From the NCBI RefSeq assembly GCF_030145145.1, contig NZ_JAQYWD010000002.1, forward strand, positions 62,001-126,000: 64,000 nucleotides of DNA. The letters are read 5' to 3'. The position numbers were made by a program, and so were the translations under genes. Shown here piece after piece: positions 23,641 to 30,820 of this stretch (positions within the stretch are counted from its first letter, which is position 1; each line of letters begins with the position of its first letter). A model generated the notes under the pieces. That model was not told where the DNA came from. It did not search any database and saw only the letters and a list, made by a program, of their open reading frames with translations. Source of the stretch: Desulfobacula sp. GTDB lineage: Bacteria > Desulfobacterota > Desulfobacteria > Desulfobacterales > Desulfobacteraceae.

Positions 23641-25146
23641 TCAGGGATTCAGGCTCGCCGAGCCTGGATTTGGATATTTCTCCAGTGTTTTCTTGTATTC
23701 CCCGATTGCCTTCATGTAATGAGGGAAGATCCACCCACCCAATGCCAACATGTTATTTTCTTCGCGGGGATCTTGCTCAATGTTGAAGGTGGCAGGCAGG
23801 CTGTTTCCCTCTATCCTGCCGCCGCCAGTTCCTGGCATTGACGGATTTCCTGGGCCGCTCACAAACTGATTGGGATACAAGCGGAACTGACGCCAGCGGA
23901 CCGCAACAATCTCGTCCCCGATAAAGGTGAGAAAAGCCTCGCGATTGGAGTTATCCTGCTTGCCGAGGAGGAAGTCCGTCTGATCGATGCCATCGATGGG
24001 ACGATCTTTCGGAACCTCTGCACCAATGATATTTGCAAAGGTTGGAAAGAAGTCGTGAATCGCGAACATACCATTATTTTTCCCCACCGGGATTTTGCCC
24101 GGCCACTTGATCATGCCCGGTGTCCGTATCGAACCTTCTCGTCCATCACCCAACTCGCCGCTGTACATACCGTTGGAACCACCGCGGAACTCGGCCGGTC
24201 CGCCGAGAGGTGTTGCACCGTTGTCAGAGATATAGATCACGATGGTGTTGTCTTCGATGCCGGACTTCTGGATTGCATCCAGGATTTCGCCCACCGCGTG
24301 ATCGTGTTGCAGCAGCGCATCTGCGTAGGGTCCGTTTTCCGACTTACCAGAGAACTCTGGTGAGGTCACATTCGGATAGTGCGTCTGGGTCAAACCGACT
24401 AAAAGAAAAAAGGGCTCTTTGGTCGCGGCATGTGTATTGATAATTTTCACTGACGCCTTGGCAATATCATCCTCGACAATATGTTTGTATTCAACATCGT
24501 ATTCTCGGACTCTCTTCAATCCATCTTTTGTCGTGCCATCCCAGATTCCGGGTGCCTTTTTTTGGATGGTTTCCTCAGAGAAACCGAGGCGTTCCATTTG
24601 CGGTCGGTACAAGGTCGAATCGCTGGTTTCGATGACCCCCACCCGATACTCGTCAAAACCCTGTCGTACTGGCCAGCTTTGCTCCTCCGAGCCCAGATGC
24701 CATTTTCCAACGTATCCCGTCGCATAGCCCACGCTCTTGAAAATTTCGGCCATGGTAATTTCCTCAGCCTGCAGGGTATTGGGCGTACCTCCGATAATGA
24801 TCGTGCCCAAACCGCAACGTGGTGAATAGCGCCCGGTCAACAGACCCGCGCGTGACGGCGTGCAGCCCGGTTCCACCAGAAACTGGGTAAAGGTCATACC
24901 TTTGGCCCCAATGCTATCGATATTCGGTGTAGCAGCTCCCCGGATCGCTCCGCCCTGAAAGGCGCCGATATCCCCGTAGCCGACGTTGTCAGACAGCATC
25001 AACACGACGTTGGGTTTTTCGGCCTTTTTAGAAGCGGCCGCCGCGTCCTGTGGTGTTGCAGCAACGGCAAGGGTTACCCCCGCAAGCACGCAACCGACAG
25101 CGGCCCACTTGCACGCCTTTCTTGCAAAATTAGATTTGTTCTTCAT
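23641..25146 (-). CDS. Arylsulfatase, Cys-type (sulfatase 2), 501 aa
   Basis: Signal peptide nearly identical to the IS-split copy, then LMLSDNVGYGDIGAF, modification motif CTPSRAGLLTGRYS (Cys95), VGKWHLG and YISDNGATPLGG. Length is typical for the exported arylsulfatase family. AAAAGGAG precedes the ATG. The region in front is a copy of the last ~100 bp of the trigger-factor-like gene, so the ribosome-site and signal-peptide context of sulfatase 1 has been duplicated here. G/C-richer mature portion than sulfatase 1. Confidence 0.93.
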   Translation of the reverse strand: MKNKSNFARKACKWAAVGCVLAGVTLAVAATPQDAAAASKKAEKPNVVLMLSDNVGYGDIGAFQGGAIRGAATPNIDSIGAKGMTFTQFLVEPGCTPSRAGLLTGRYSPRCGLGTIIIGGTPNTLQAEEITMAEIFKSVGYATGYVGKWHLGSEEQSWPVRQGFDEYRVGVIETSDSTLYRPQMERLGFSEETIQKKAPGIWDGTTKDGLKRVREYDVEYKHIVEDDIAKASVKIINTHAATKEPFFLLVGLTQTHYPNVTSPEFSGKSENGPYADALLQHDHAVGEILDAIQKSGIEDNTIVIYISDNGATPLGGPAEFRGGSNGMYSGELGDGREGSIRTPGMIKWPGKIPVGKNNGMFAIHDFFPTFANIIGAEVPKDRPIDGIDQTDFLLGKQDNSNREAFLTFIGDEIVAVRWRQFRLYPNQFVSGPGNPSMPGTGGGRIEGNSLPATFNIEQDPREENNMLALGGWIFPHYMKAIGEYKKTLEKYPNPGSASLNP

Positions 25147-25233
25147 AATTTTCTCCTTTTGGGTTTATTTCCATTAAATACCCCAGTGCACTTTCGGCAA
25201 TGAGCATCTCCTTCAGGCGCTGCAGCCCATCGC
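25130..25233 (-). pseudogene. Remnant of the trigger-factor-like gene 3' end (copy i)
   Basis: Virtually identical to 27954-28057, including the stop that overlaps the sulfatase start by 17 bp. Its left-hand homology ends at GCGATGGG, a string also found in the 34-aa ORF, consistent with a duplication junction at microhomology. Confidence 0.8.
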
Positions 25234-25280
25234 TTTGAGGATGTTTGACATTATTAAGACTCCAATTTTTTTTTAGTCAT
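25234..25280 (-). pseudogene. Degenerate copy of the 34-aa ORF start
   Basis: Starts MTKKK and then loses frame; the nucleotides match the beginning of 20246-20350 up to the GCGATGGG junction. Confidence 0.5.
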
Positions 25281-25284
25281 GTAT

Positions 25285-25312
25285 ACTGCGCCAAGGATAA
25301 TTCCTGGCGCAG
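25285..25312 (-). terminator. Hairpin after sulfatase 1
   Basis: CTGCGCCA / TGGCGCAG around AGGATAATTCC, same element as at 20354, about 28 nt after the sulfatase stop. Confidence 0.55.
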
Positions 25313-25340
25313 CACGCAATGTTTTTTTGCCCCCGTTTGT

Positions 25341-25953
25341 TTATTCAAAGTTCGTTAGAGAAACTCCCTTTGGATTCGGGTATTTCTTCAATGATTTATA
25401 ATACTCCCCAATGGCTTTCATATAAAATCTAAATGTCCAAGCTTTGGTAGCAATTAAATTATCTTCTTCTCGTGGATCGTTCTCTATATTATAAATAGAA
25501 GGCATACTGTTCATCTCCATACGACCCCCTGCAACGCCAGGTCGGGCAGGATTTCCTCCAGACATTACAAAATCATTTGGGTAAATACGGAATTGTTTCC
25601 AACGAAATGCTGCTACTTCATTTTCAATAAAAGTGATGAAAGATTCGCGATTAGATTTTTCTTGTTTTCCCATAAAGAAATCGCTTTGATCAACACCATC
25701 ATAAGCACGGTCTGTAGGTAATTTTACACCAATTATACTTGCTATCGTAGGTAAAAAATCATGGATAGCCACCATACCATTGTTTTTCCCCGGAGCAATT
25801 TTTCCAGGCCATTTAATCATACCTGGTACACGGATAGAACCTTCTCTTCCATCTCCAAGTTCTCCACTGAAAGGTCCGTTATTTCCTCCACGATATTCCG
25901 GTGGCCCAGCTACTGGTGTAGAACCATTGTCAGAAATCCAGATCACAATGGTA
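25341..25953 (-). pseudogene. Arylsulfatase 1, C-terminal part (separated by IS)
   Basis: Continues exactly where the 27.1-28.0 kb part stops: TIVIWISDNGSTPVAG supplies the second metal-binding motif, followed by the C-terminal subdomain ending GVSLTNFE. An in-frame TTG inside the element might allow weak translation, but without signal peptide and active-site Cys the fragment cannot be a working sulfatase. Confidence 0.9.
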
Positions 25954-27069
25954 TTAACCCGGCAATAAAATACTCGCAATTTATTTCTTAATGTGATATA
26001 CTCTTCTTCATGGAAAAACGTGACGCAAGAAAACTAAGTACACAGGCCCAGCAGGAACTCCGGGAGATGGCAATCCGTCTCAAGGAATCAGGAAAAACAT
26101 ACAAAGTGATTGCTGAGATTGTTCATGTCCAGCCAACAACGATCTGCGCATGGTATAAAGCTTATCAAAGAGGCGGCAAAAAGGCCGTCAAAATTAAAAA
26201 ACGGGGCAGACCTTCCGGTACCTGTAGGACGTTAACCGCCGCCCAGGAACATGAAATCCAAAAGGCAATCGTTGACAAATGCCCTGATCAATTAAAATTT
26301 CCCTTTGCACTATGGACGCGTATTGCCGTTCAGCAACTCATAAAGGAACTTTTTTCAATTAAAATGCCCATCCGGACAGTGGGTGAATACTTAAAGCGAT
26401 GGAATTACACCCCGCAAAAACCCTTACGCAAAGCTTATAAACAAAATCCAAAGGCCGTATCAGCTTGGTTGAACGAAGAATATCCGGCCATTGCAATAAA
26501 ATCCAAAAAAGAAAAGGCTGAGATTCACTGGGGTGATGAGACAGGTCTTTGTAATGACAGCTATCATGGAAGAAGCTACGCCCCTCGAGGGGAAACGCCA
26601 GCTATTAAAATACATCCAAGATGTCAGCGTGTAAATTTAATCTCAACAGTGACCAACCAGGGCAAGGTTCGGTTTATGATCTACAAAGACAAAATGAATT
26701 CCCAAACATTGATTCGATTTATGAAGCGGCTTATCAAAGACTCTGAACGAAAGATACTGTTAATATTGGATAATCTGAGGGTTCATCACAGCCACATGGT
26801 TAAGGACTGGTTAGAAGATCATAAAACCGAAATAGAGATTTTCTTTTTGCCATCCTATTCCCCGGAACTGAACCCGGATGAGTATCTAAATTGTGATTTA
26901 AAAATCGGTGTTCATAGCAAAGTTCCTGCCAGGACAAAAGAACAATTAGCAAAGAAGACCTTGTCCCATTTGCGGAAGTTGCAAAAGATGCCCCGGAGGG
27001 TGAAAAATTACTTCAAGCATAAGAAAATTTCCTATGCCGCTTGATTATTGTATTTAATTGCCGGAGTAA
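25954..27069 (+). mobile_element. IS630-family insertion sequence, 1116 bp, intact
   Basis: Imperfect terminal inverted repeats (TTAACCCGGCAATAAAATAC at the left; reverse complement of the right end TTACTCCGGCAATTAAATAC; 17 of 20 match) are flanked by a TA dinucleotide on each side (25952-25953, 27070-27071), the target duplication of the IS630/Tc1 group. It carries one transposase gene filling most of its length. Removing the element and one TA restores an uninterrupted 503-aa arylsulfatase frame, so the insertion looks recent. Confidence 0.92.
26010..27044 (+). CDS. IS630-family transposase, 344 aa
   Basis: N-terminal helix-turn-helix region (KESGKTYKVIAEIVHVQPTT), a Lys/Arg-rich linker (KKRGRPSG), then a DDE catalytic domain: first Asp in IHWGDETGLC (~176), second in LLILDNLRVHH (~254) and Glu in SPELNPDEYLN (~290). 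Full length with no stops, so probably functional. It catalyses cut-and-paste transposition into TA. Plus-strand gene inside the minus-strand sulfatase. Confidence 0.93.
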   Translation: MEKRDARKLSTQAQQELREMAIRLKESGKTYKVIAEIVHVQPTTICAWYKAYQRGGKKAVKIKKRGRPSGTCRTLTAAQEHEIQKAIVDKCPDQLKFPFALWTRIAVQQLIKELFSIKMPIRTVGEYLKRWNYTPQKPLRKAYKQNPKAVSAWLNEEYPAIAIKSKKEKAEIHWGDETGLCNDSYHGRSYAPRGETPAIKIHPRCQRVNLISTVTNQGKVRFMIYKDKMNSQTLIRFMKRLIKDSERKILLILDNLRVHHSHMVKDWLEDHKTEIEIFFLPSYSPELNPDEYLNCDLKIGVHSKVPARTKEQLAKKTLSHLRKLQKMPRRVKNYFKHKKISYAA

Positions 27070-27071
27070 TA

Positions 27072-27970
27072 TTTTCCTCAATACCAGCATTTTTAATAGC
27101 ATTCAGCACCTGGCCTGTGCAATGGTCTAGTTCCATAATGGAATCACCATAAGCGCCAACTCTCGACTTCCCGGTAAATTCCGGTGCTGTCAGGTTTGGG
27201 TAATGCGAGTGTGTCCAACCTACCATCATAAAAAATGGCTTTTTGGCCTTTGCCTGACGCTTGATGAATTCGACAGAAGCATCGGCAATGTCTCCTTCCA
27301 CCTGATGACGGTATTCTACTGTATATTCTCTTACTGCTGTCAAGTTTCCAGTGGCATCTGATTCAAAAATACGAGGCACCACGCTTTCAATAAATTCTTC
27401 TGACATCCCCGTACGTTCCATGCTTTCTCTATAAAGCGTACCATCCGATGTTTCAATGACACCTACATGATATTCGTCAAATCCCTGACGGGTTGGCCAA
27501 CTTTGTTCTTCCATACCTAAATGCCATTTCCCGGTATAAGCAGTTGCATAATCTTTTTCTTTAAACAATTCGGCTATAGTAACCTCTTCTGCAGTAAGTG
27601 TATTAGGAGTACCACCGATAATAACTGTATTCAGACCAACACGTGTCGAATAGCGTCCTGTTAATAATCCTGCCCGTGATGGGGTACAAGCAGGCTCCAC
27701 GAAAAATTGGGTTAACTGCATGCCTTCGCTTGCAAGTTTGTCGATGTTGGGAGTAGGCATCCCACGTACTTCACCTCCGCCAAAAGCACCAATATCACCC
27801 CAACCTACATTGTCAGACAGCATCAGCACGACGTTGGGCTTGTCCGCTTTTTGCGTGGCTGCCGCCGCGTCCTGTGGTGTTGCAGCAACGGCAAGGGTTA
27901 CCCCCGCAAGTACGCAACCGACAGCAGCCCACTTGCACGCCTTTCTTGCAAAATTAGATTTGTTCTTCAT
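27072..27970 (-). pseudogene. Arylsulfatase 1, N-terminal part (split by IS630 element)
   Basis: Contains the signal peptide, metal motif LMLSDNVGWGDIG, modification motif CTPSRAGLLTGR (Cys95) and TGKWHLG, then runs into the element after GIEEN and stops within it (27032). The rejoined gene would encode 503 aa, like sulfatases 2-4. Its ATG lies inside the last codons of the trigger-factor-like gene (17-bp overlap) and its ribosome site GGAG is in that coding sequence, showing tight coupling. This position directly behind the chaperone gene looks like the ancestral sulfatase position. Confidence 0.92.
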
Positions 27971-28730
27971 AATTTTCTCCTTTTGGGTTTATTTCCATTA
28001 AATACCCCAGTGCACTTTCGGCAATGAGCATCTCCTTCAGGCGCTGCAGCCCATCGCCTTGGGCCAGCTCCGCCTCCAATTCTTTGATTGTGGCACCAAA
28101 TTCTTCAGCTTTTTCGGCAATACGGTTGTCCACATCCCTCTGGTCCACTTCGATGCCTTCCTGCTTCGCGATCTGCTTGAGGATCAGCATCAGCCGAATC
28201 CGGTCGTGTGCTGCATGCCAGGCAGTGCTTTCGAGGTCGACACCTTCTTCACCATCGACGGCAAGCTCATCCTTCACGAATCCGTCCGGTATATCAAAAC
28301 TTACCCGTTCCAGAAGTTTGAGGGAAATTTGATCACGGGGATCCTTATCCGACTCGCCGTTGAGAAGTGTATTCAAATCAGGCAGGTCAAACTCGGGCAT
28401 TGGGTAAAACCGAACCATGGCGCTGAAGTCCCTGCCTTTGTTGCACTCGATCTTTTCGACTTCGGCCTGACCCAGGACCTGAATCCCTGCCTCCTTCACA
28501 GCCTCTCGGCCAAACCGCTGGGCAACCTGCCGGGTCAGCTGCTCGCTGATCTCTTTTTCAAACCGTTTTTCAATCACACGCTGCGGCACCTTCCCCGGCC
28601 GAAAACCAGGAAGTTGTGCCCTTCGATAGCCCGCCAGAATATCTTTATAATCATCAGCCAGTTCCGACCAGTCGGCACTGATCGCAAGGCAATGAAGGCC
28701 GTCATCGCTTGTATGCTGCTGCCACTTCAT
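27954..28730 (-). CDS. Trigger-factor-like chaperone lacking the PPIase domain, 258 aa
   Basis: Residues 1-115 match the trigger factor ribosome-binding domain, including the signature GFRPGKVP at residues 42-49, the same position as the ribosome-docking loop of E. coli trigger factor (43-50). After PEFDLPDLNTLL the FKBP-like PPIase domain (about 100 residues in normal ~430-aa trigger factor) is absent, and the chain continues directly with a C-terminal chaperone-type helical region (RLMLILKQIAKQEGIEV, LQRLKEMLIAESALGYLMEI). Start at 28730 overlaps the maturase stop (ATGA); its stop lies inside sulfatase 1. Context suggests a specialised nascent-sulfatase chaperone (inference); ribosome binding is predicted, not shown. 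Confidence 0.85.
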   Translation of the reverse strand: MKWQQHTSDDGLHCLAISADWSELADDYKDILAGYRRAQLPGFRPGKVPQRVIEKRFEKEISEQLTRQVAQRFGREAVKEAGIQVLGQAEVEKIECNKGRDFSAMVRFYPMPEFDLPDLNTLLNGESDKDPRDQISLKLLERVSFDIPDGFVKDELAVDGEEGVDLESTAWHAAHDRIRLMLILKQIAKQEGIEVDQRDVDNRIAEKAEEFGATIKELEAELAQGDGLQRLKEMLIAESALGYLMEINPKGENYEEQI

Positions 28731-30052
28731 CGCTGTTTCTCCGGCTGCCAATGGTCCGCGGCCAGGGTATGGACATCCTTGGCCACTGTTTCCCCCAGAC
28801 CGCGCACAATCCGTTGCACGGGCTGGTCGATGTGAGAAAAAAAATGTTTCCAGCCGCTGCACAGATAATTCAAGCCGGGCTCGCCCCCGGGGGTTTTAAT
28901 GAAACGGTCCTTTGGGCACCCCCCGAAACAGGCAAACTCGTATTCACAGGTGCGGCAGTATTTCGGCAGCAACCCCTCTTTCATTTTTCCGAATCGCTCC
29001 TGCTGTTCGGAAAACGCCATCTGGGAAAGCGGTCTATCCTGAATGTTGCCGACCCGGTACTCCGGGTACACAAAATGGTCACAGGCATAAACCGAGCCGT
29101 CGCGCTCAAGGGCAAGCCCTTTGCCGCACATGGGGCTCTGGAAGCAGAGCGGCGAGGTGTGGCCCATCCAGGTCTCCACGGCCGCCTCAAAATAGTTCAC
29201 ATAGATGCTGCCAAGATCCTTCTTGAGCCATTCGTCAAAGACGCGACAGAGGAAATTACCCCAGTCATCCGGATCAACACACCACGCTTCCACGGCCGAT
29301 CCCTGGGAACCCGGTTTTGCCCGGGGCGAGCCCAGCATGGGCATGGAATCCAAGCCCCATCTTAACGGGGCTGTCTGCTGGAAACCGAGCGGCTCGACAA
29401 TGGGGATAAACTGCATTCTCTTTGAACCCACTTTGTCCCTCAGAAACCGGTACACGTCGACCGGAGATTTTGCAGTGACCCGATTGACGCAGCTCAAGGT
29501 TGCAAAATTGACCTTGTGCTTTTTCAGCAGTTTTACTGAACGCATGACGCGGTCAAAGCTGCCCTGGCCTGATTTATCCTTGCGGTAGCGGTCATGCAGA
29601 TGTTTGGGCCCGTCAATGGAAAGCCCGACCAGGAAGTTGTTCTCATGGAGAAACTCGCACCAGGCATCATCCAGGAGCATTCCGTTGGTCTGCAGATCGT
29701 TCTCACAGCGGACATGGGCCGGGCAGTATGTCTTCTCCAATGCCACAACTTTTTTGAAAAAATCGAGCCCGAGCAGGGTCGGCTCTCCTCCCTGCCAGGA
29801 AAAAACCACTTCCTTATAATTGTGGGATTCAAAATACTGCCGGATGAACGATTCAAGTATCTCATCGGTCATTTTCCAATTTTCAGGTTTTCCCAGCAGT
29901 TCCTGCTTGGAGAGATAATAACAATAGTCGCAATCCAGGTTGCAAAGCGCACCCGTTGGTTTCACCATCACGTGCATGCGCTGTACAGGCTGACCACGAA
30001 ACAAATGACTGACCTGCATTTTTGAGTTCTCTATCATATCAATAATTTCCAT
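28727..30052 (-). CDS. Anaerobic sulfatase-maturating enzyme (radical SAM/SPASM), 441 aa
   Basis: Radical SAM cluster motif CNLDCDYCYY (Cys37, 41, 44 from the 30052 ATG), GGEPTL, QTNG and SIDGP, then a SPASM region with the expected cysteines (CFQSPMCGKG, YACDHF, YCRTCEYEFACFGGCPKDRF, LCSG). This is the anSME pattern: it oxidises the Cys of CxPSR to formylglycine in cytoplasmic, unfolded sulfatases before export. Start uncertain: a TTG at 30067 and ATGs at 30037 and 30019 are alternatives, none with a strong ribosome site. It overlaps the trigger-factor-like gene by 4 bp. Confidence 0.93.
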   Translation of the reverse strand: MEIIDMIENSKMQVSHLFRGQPVQRMHVMVKPTGALCNLDCDYCYYLSKQELLGKPENWKMTDEILESFIRQYFESHNYKEVVFSWQGGEPTLLGLDFFKKVVALEKTYCPAHVRCENDLQTNGMLLDDAWCEFLHENNFLVGLSIDGPKHLHDRYRKDKSGQGSFDRVMRSVKLLKKHKVNFATLSCVNRVTAKSPVDVYRFLRDKVGSKRMQFIPIVEPLGFQQTAPLRWGLDSMPMLGSPRAKPGSQGSAVEAWCVDPDDWGNFLCRVFDEWLKKDLGSIYVNYFEAAVETWMGHTSPLCFQSPMCGKGLALERDGSVYACDHFVYPEYRVGNIQDRPLSQMAFSEQQERFGKMKEGLLPKYCRTCEYEFACFGGCPKDRFIKTPGGEPGLNYLCSGWKHFFSHIDQPVQRIVRGLGETVAKDVHTLAADHWQPEKQR

Positions 30053-30114
30053 TCGTTGAGACTGCAATTGGTTTATTTTTCACTCTTGAAATCTTGTTTT
30101 CTCCCATCGTTATG

Positions 30115-30570
30115 TTAATTCTGACCTTTGGGTATTCTTAAGAATCTGATGCTGTAGCGTTCCTTTGTCACAGCCAGAAAATAGGTTCCGTCCAATACAT
30201 CTTTTTGCTCTGCGTACACCAGGGTATATGTTGATCCCGGATAATTGGTATCACGCAGTTCGACAAAGAGCTGAAGACGATCCTCCTCAATGGTCCACTT
30301 TGCGACAGACACATTAATCTTTTTGGGATTATAATAGGATGCCTTTAAGCTCCCGTCGGGTTTGACATCTTTTATGACAAGTTTATATCCGCCATCCGAT
30401 CGAACCCAATTTCCTTCAAGATGCAGGGCTTGGGCAAATCCACTGTTCTGTTTGACATCCTGCGCTGATTCAGCAAAAACACTATCAACCCATCCGAATA
30501 AGGAAATAACACAAGCCAACACACTGAGAAATATAGATACAATAATTGATTTTCTTTTTAGATTTTTCAT
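30115..30570 (-). CDS. Small secreted protein, 151 aa, first gene of the maturase operon
   Basis: Signal peptide (hydrophobic ~9-28, ending VFA), then a compact domain rich in beta-strand pattern: LEGNWVRSDGGYKLVIKDV...LKASYYNP...VAKWTIEEDRLQLFVELRD, like a small lipocalin- or beta-sandwich-type ligand-binding fold. AAAGGAG precedes ATGATG (30573/30570). Lies 48-63 nt ahead of the maturase in the same direction and is the first gene after promoter copy 3. No family recognised with confidence; the link to sulfatases is by position only. Confidence 0.7.
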   Translation of the reverse strand: MKNLKRKSIIVSIFLSVLACVISLFGWVDSVFAESAQDVKQNSGFAQALHLEGNWVRSDGGYKLVIKDVKPDGSLKASYYNPKKINVSVAKWTIEEDRLQLFVELRDTNYPGSTYTLVYAEQKDVLDGTYFLAVTKERYSIRFLRIPKGQN

Positions 30571-30644
30571 CATTTCTCCTTTATGATCACCAGCGGACCG
30601 TTGAATAACTTCATGACACCAAAAGCTGGCAGCTCTATTTTTTG

Positions 30645-30716
30645 TTTATAGTATCGGTTTTTGCTGAAAAAAAAATCCCCCATGGAGAGGGAAAGTTATC
30701 CCCCGTTGTGGGGGAT
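30645..30716 (-). promoter_or_regulatory. CCCCC/GGGGG promoter element, copy 3
   Basis: ATCCCCCACAACGGGGGAT, 16 bp, GGGGGAT, T-tract and an A/T -10 region (GATACTATAAAC) 19-24 nt downstream. The left arm of the second palindrome is degenerate (CCCTC), but GGGGGAT is kept. Heads the secreted protein-maturase-chaperone-sulfatase operon. Confidence 0.7.
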
Positions 30717-30776
30717 GTTGTCGAATACGATAGGGTTTTTGATGTAAAGGCTTAATACTCTGACACGCAAGTGCTT

Positions 30777-30810
30777 CCGGAAACATCTGTAATTTAGCAG
30801 ATGTTTCCGG
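30777..30810 (-). terminator. Strong hairpin at operon end
   Basis: CCGGAAACATCTG / CAGATGTTTCCGG, perfect 13-bp stem, 10 nt after the stop of the type A DUF1254 gene and upstream of promoter copy 3. Most likely terminates the promoter-4 operon, although the U-tract is missing. Confidence 0.65.
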
Positions 30811-30820
30811 GCCATTTAAT

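Noticed and set aside
28059-28835. Plus-strand open frame of 258 codons opposite the trigger-factor-like gene
   Set aside because: Mirror frame of a coding gene; no ribosome site, no recognisable domain.
28731-28862. 44-codon N-terminal extension of the trigger-factor-like protein
   Set aside because: It overlaps maturase coding sequence; starting at 28730 puts the GFRPGKVP loop at the normal position and gives the ATGA overlap.
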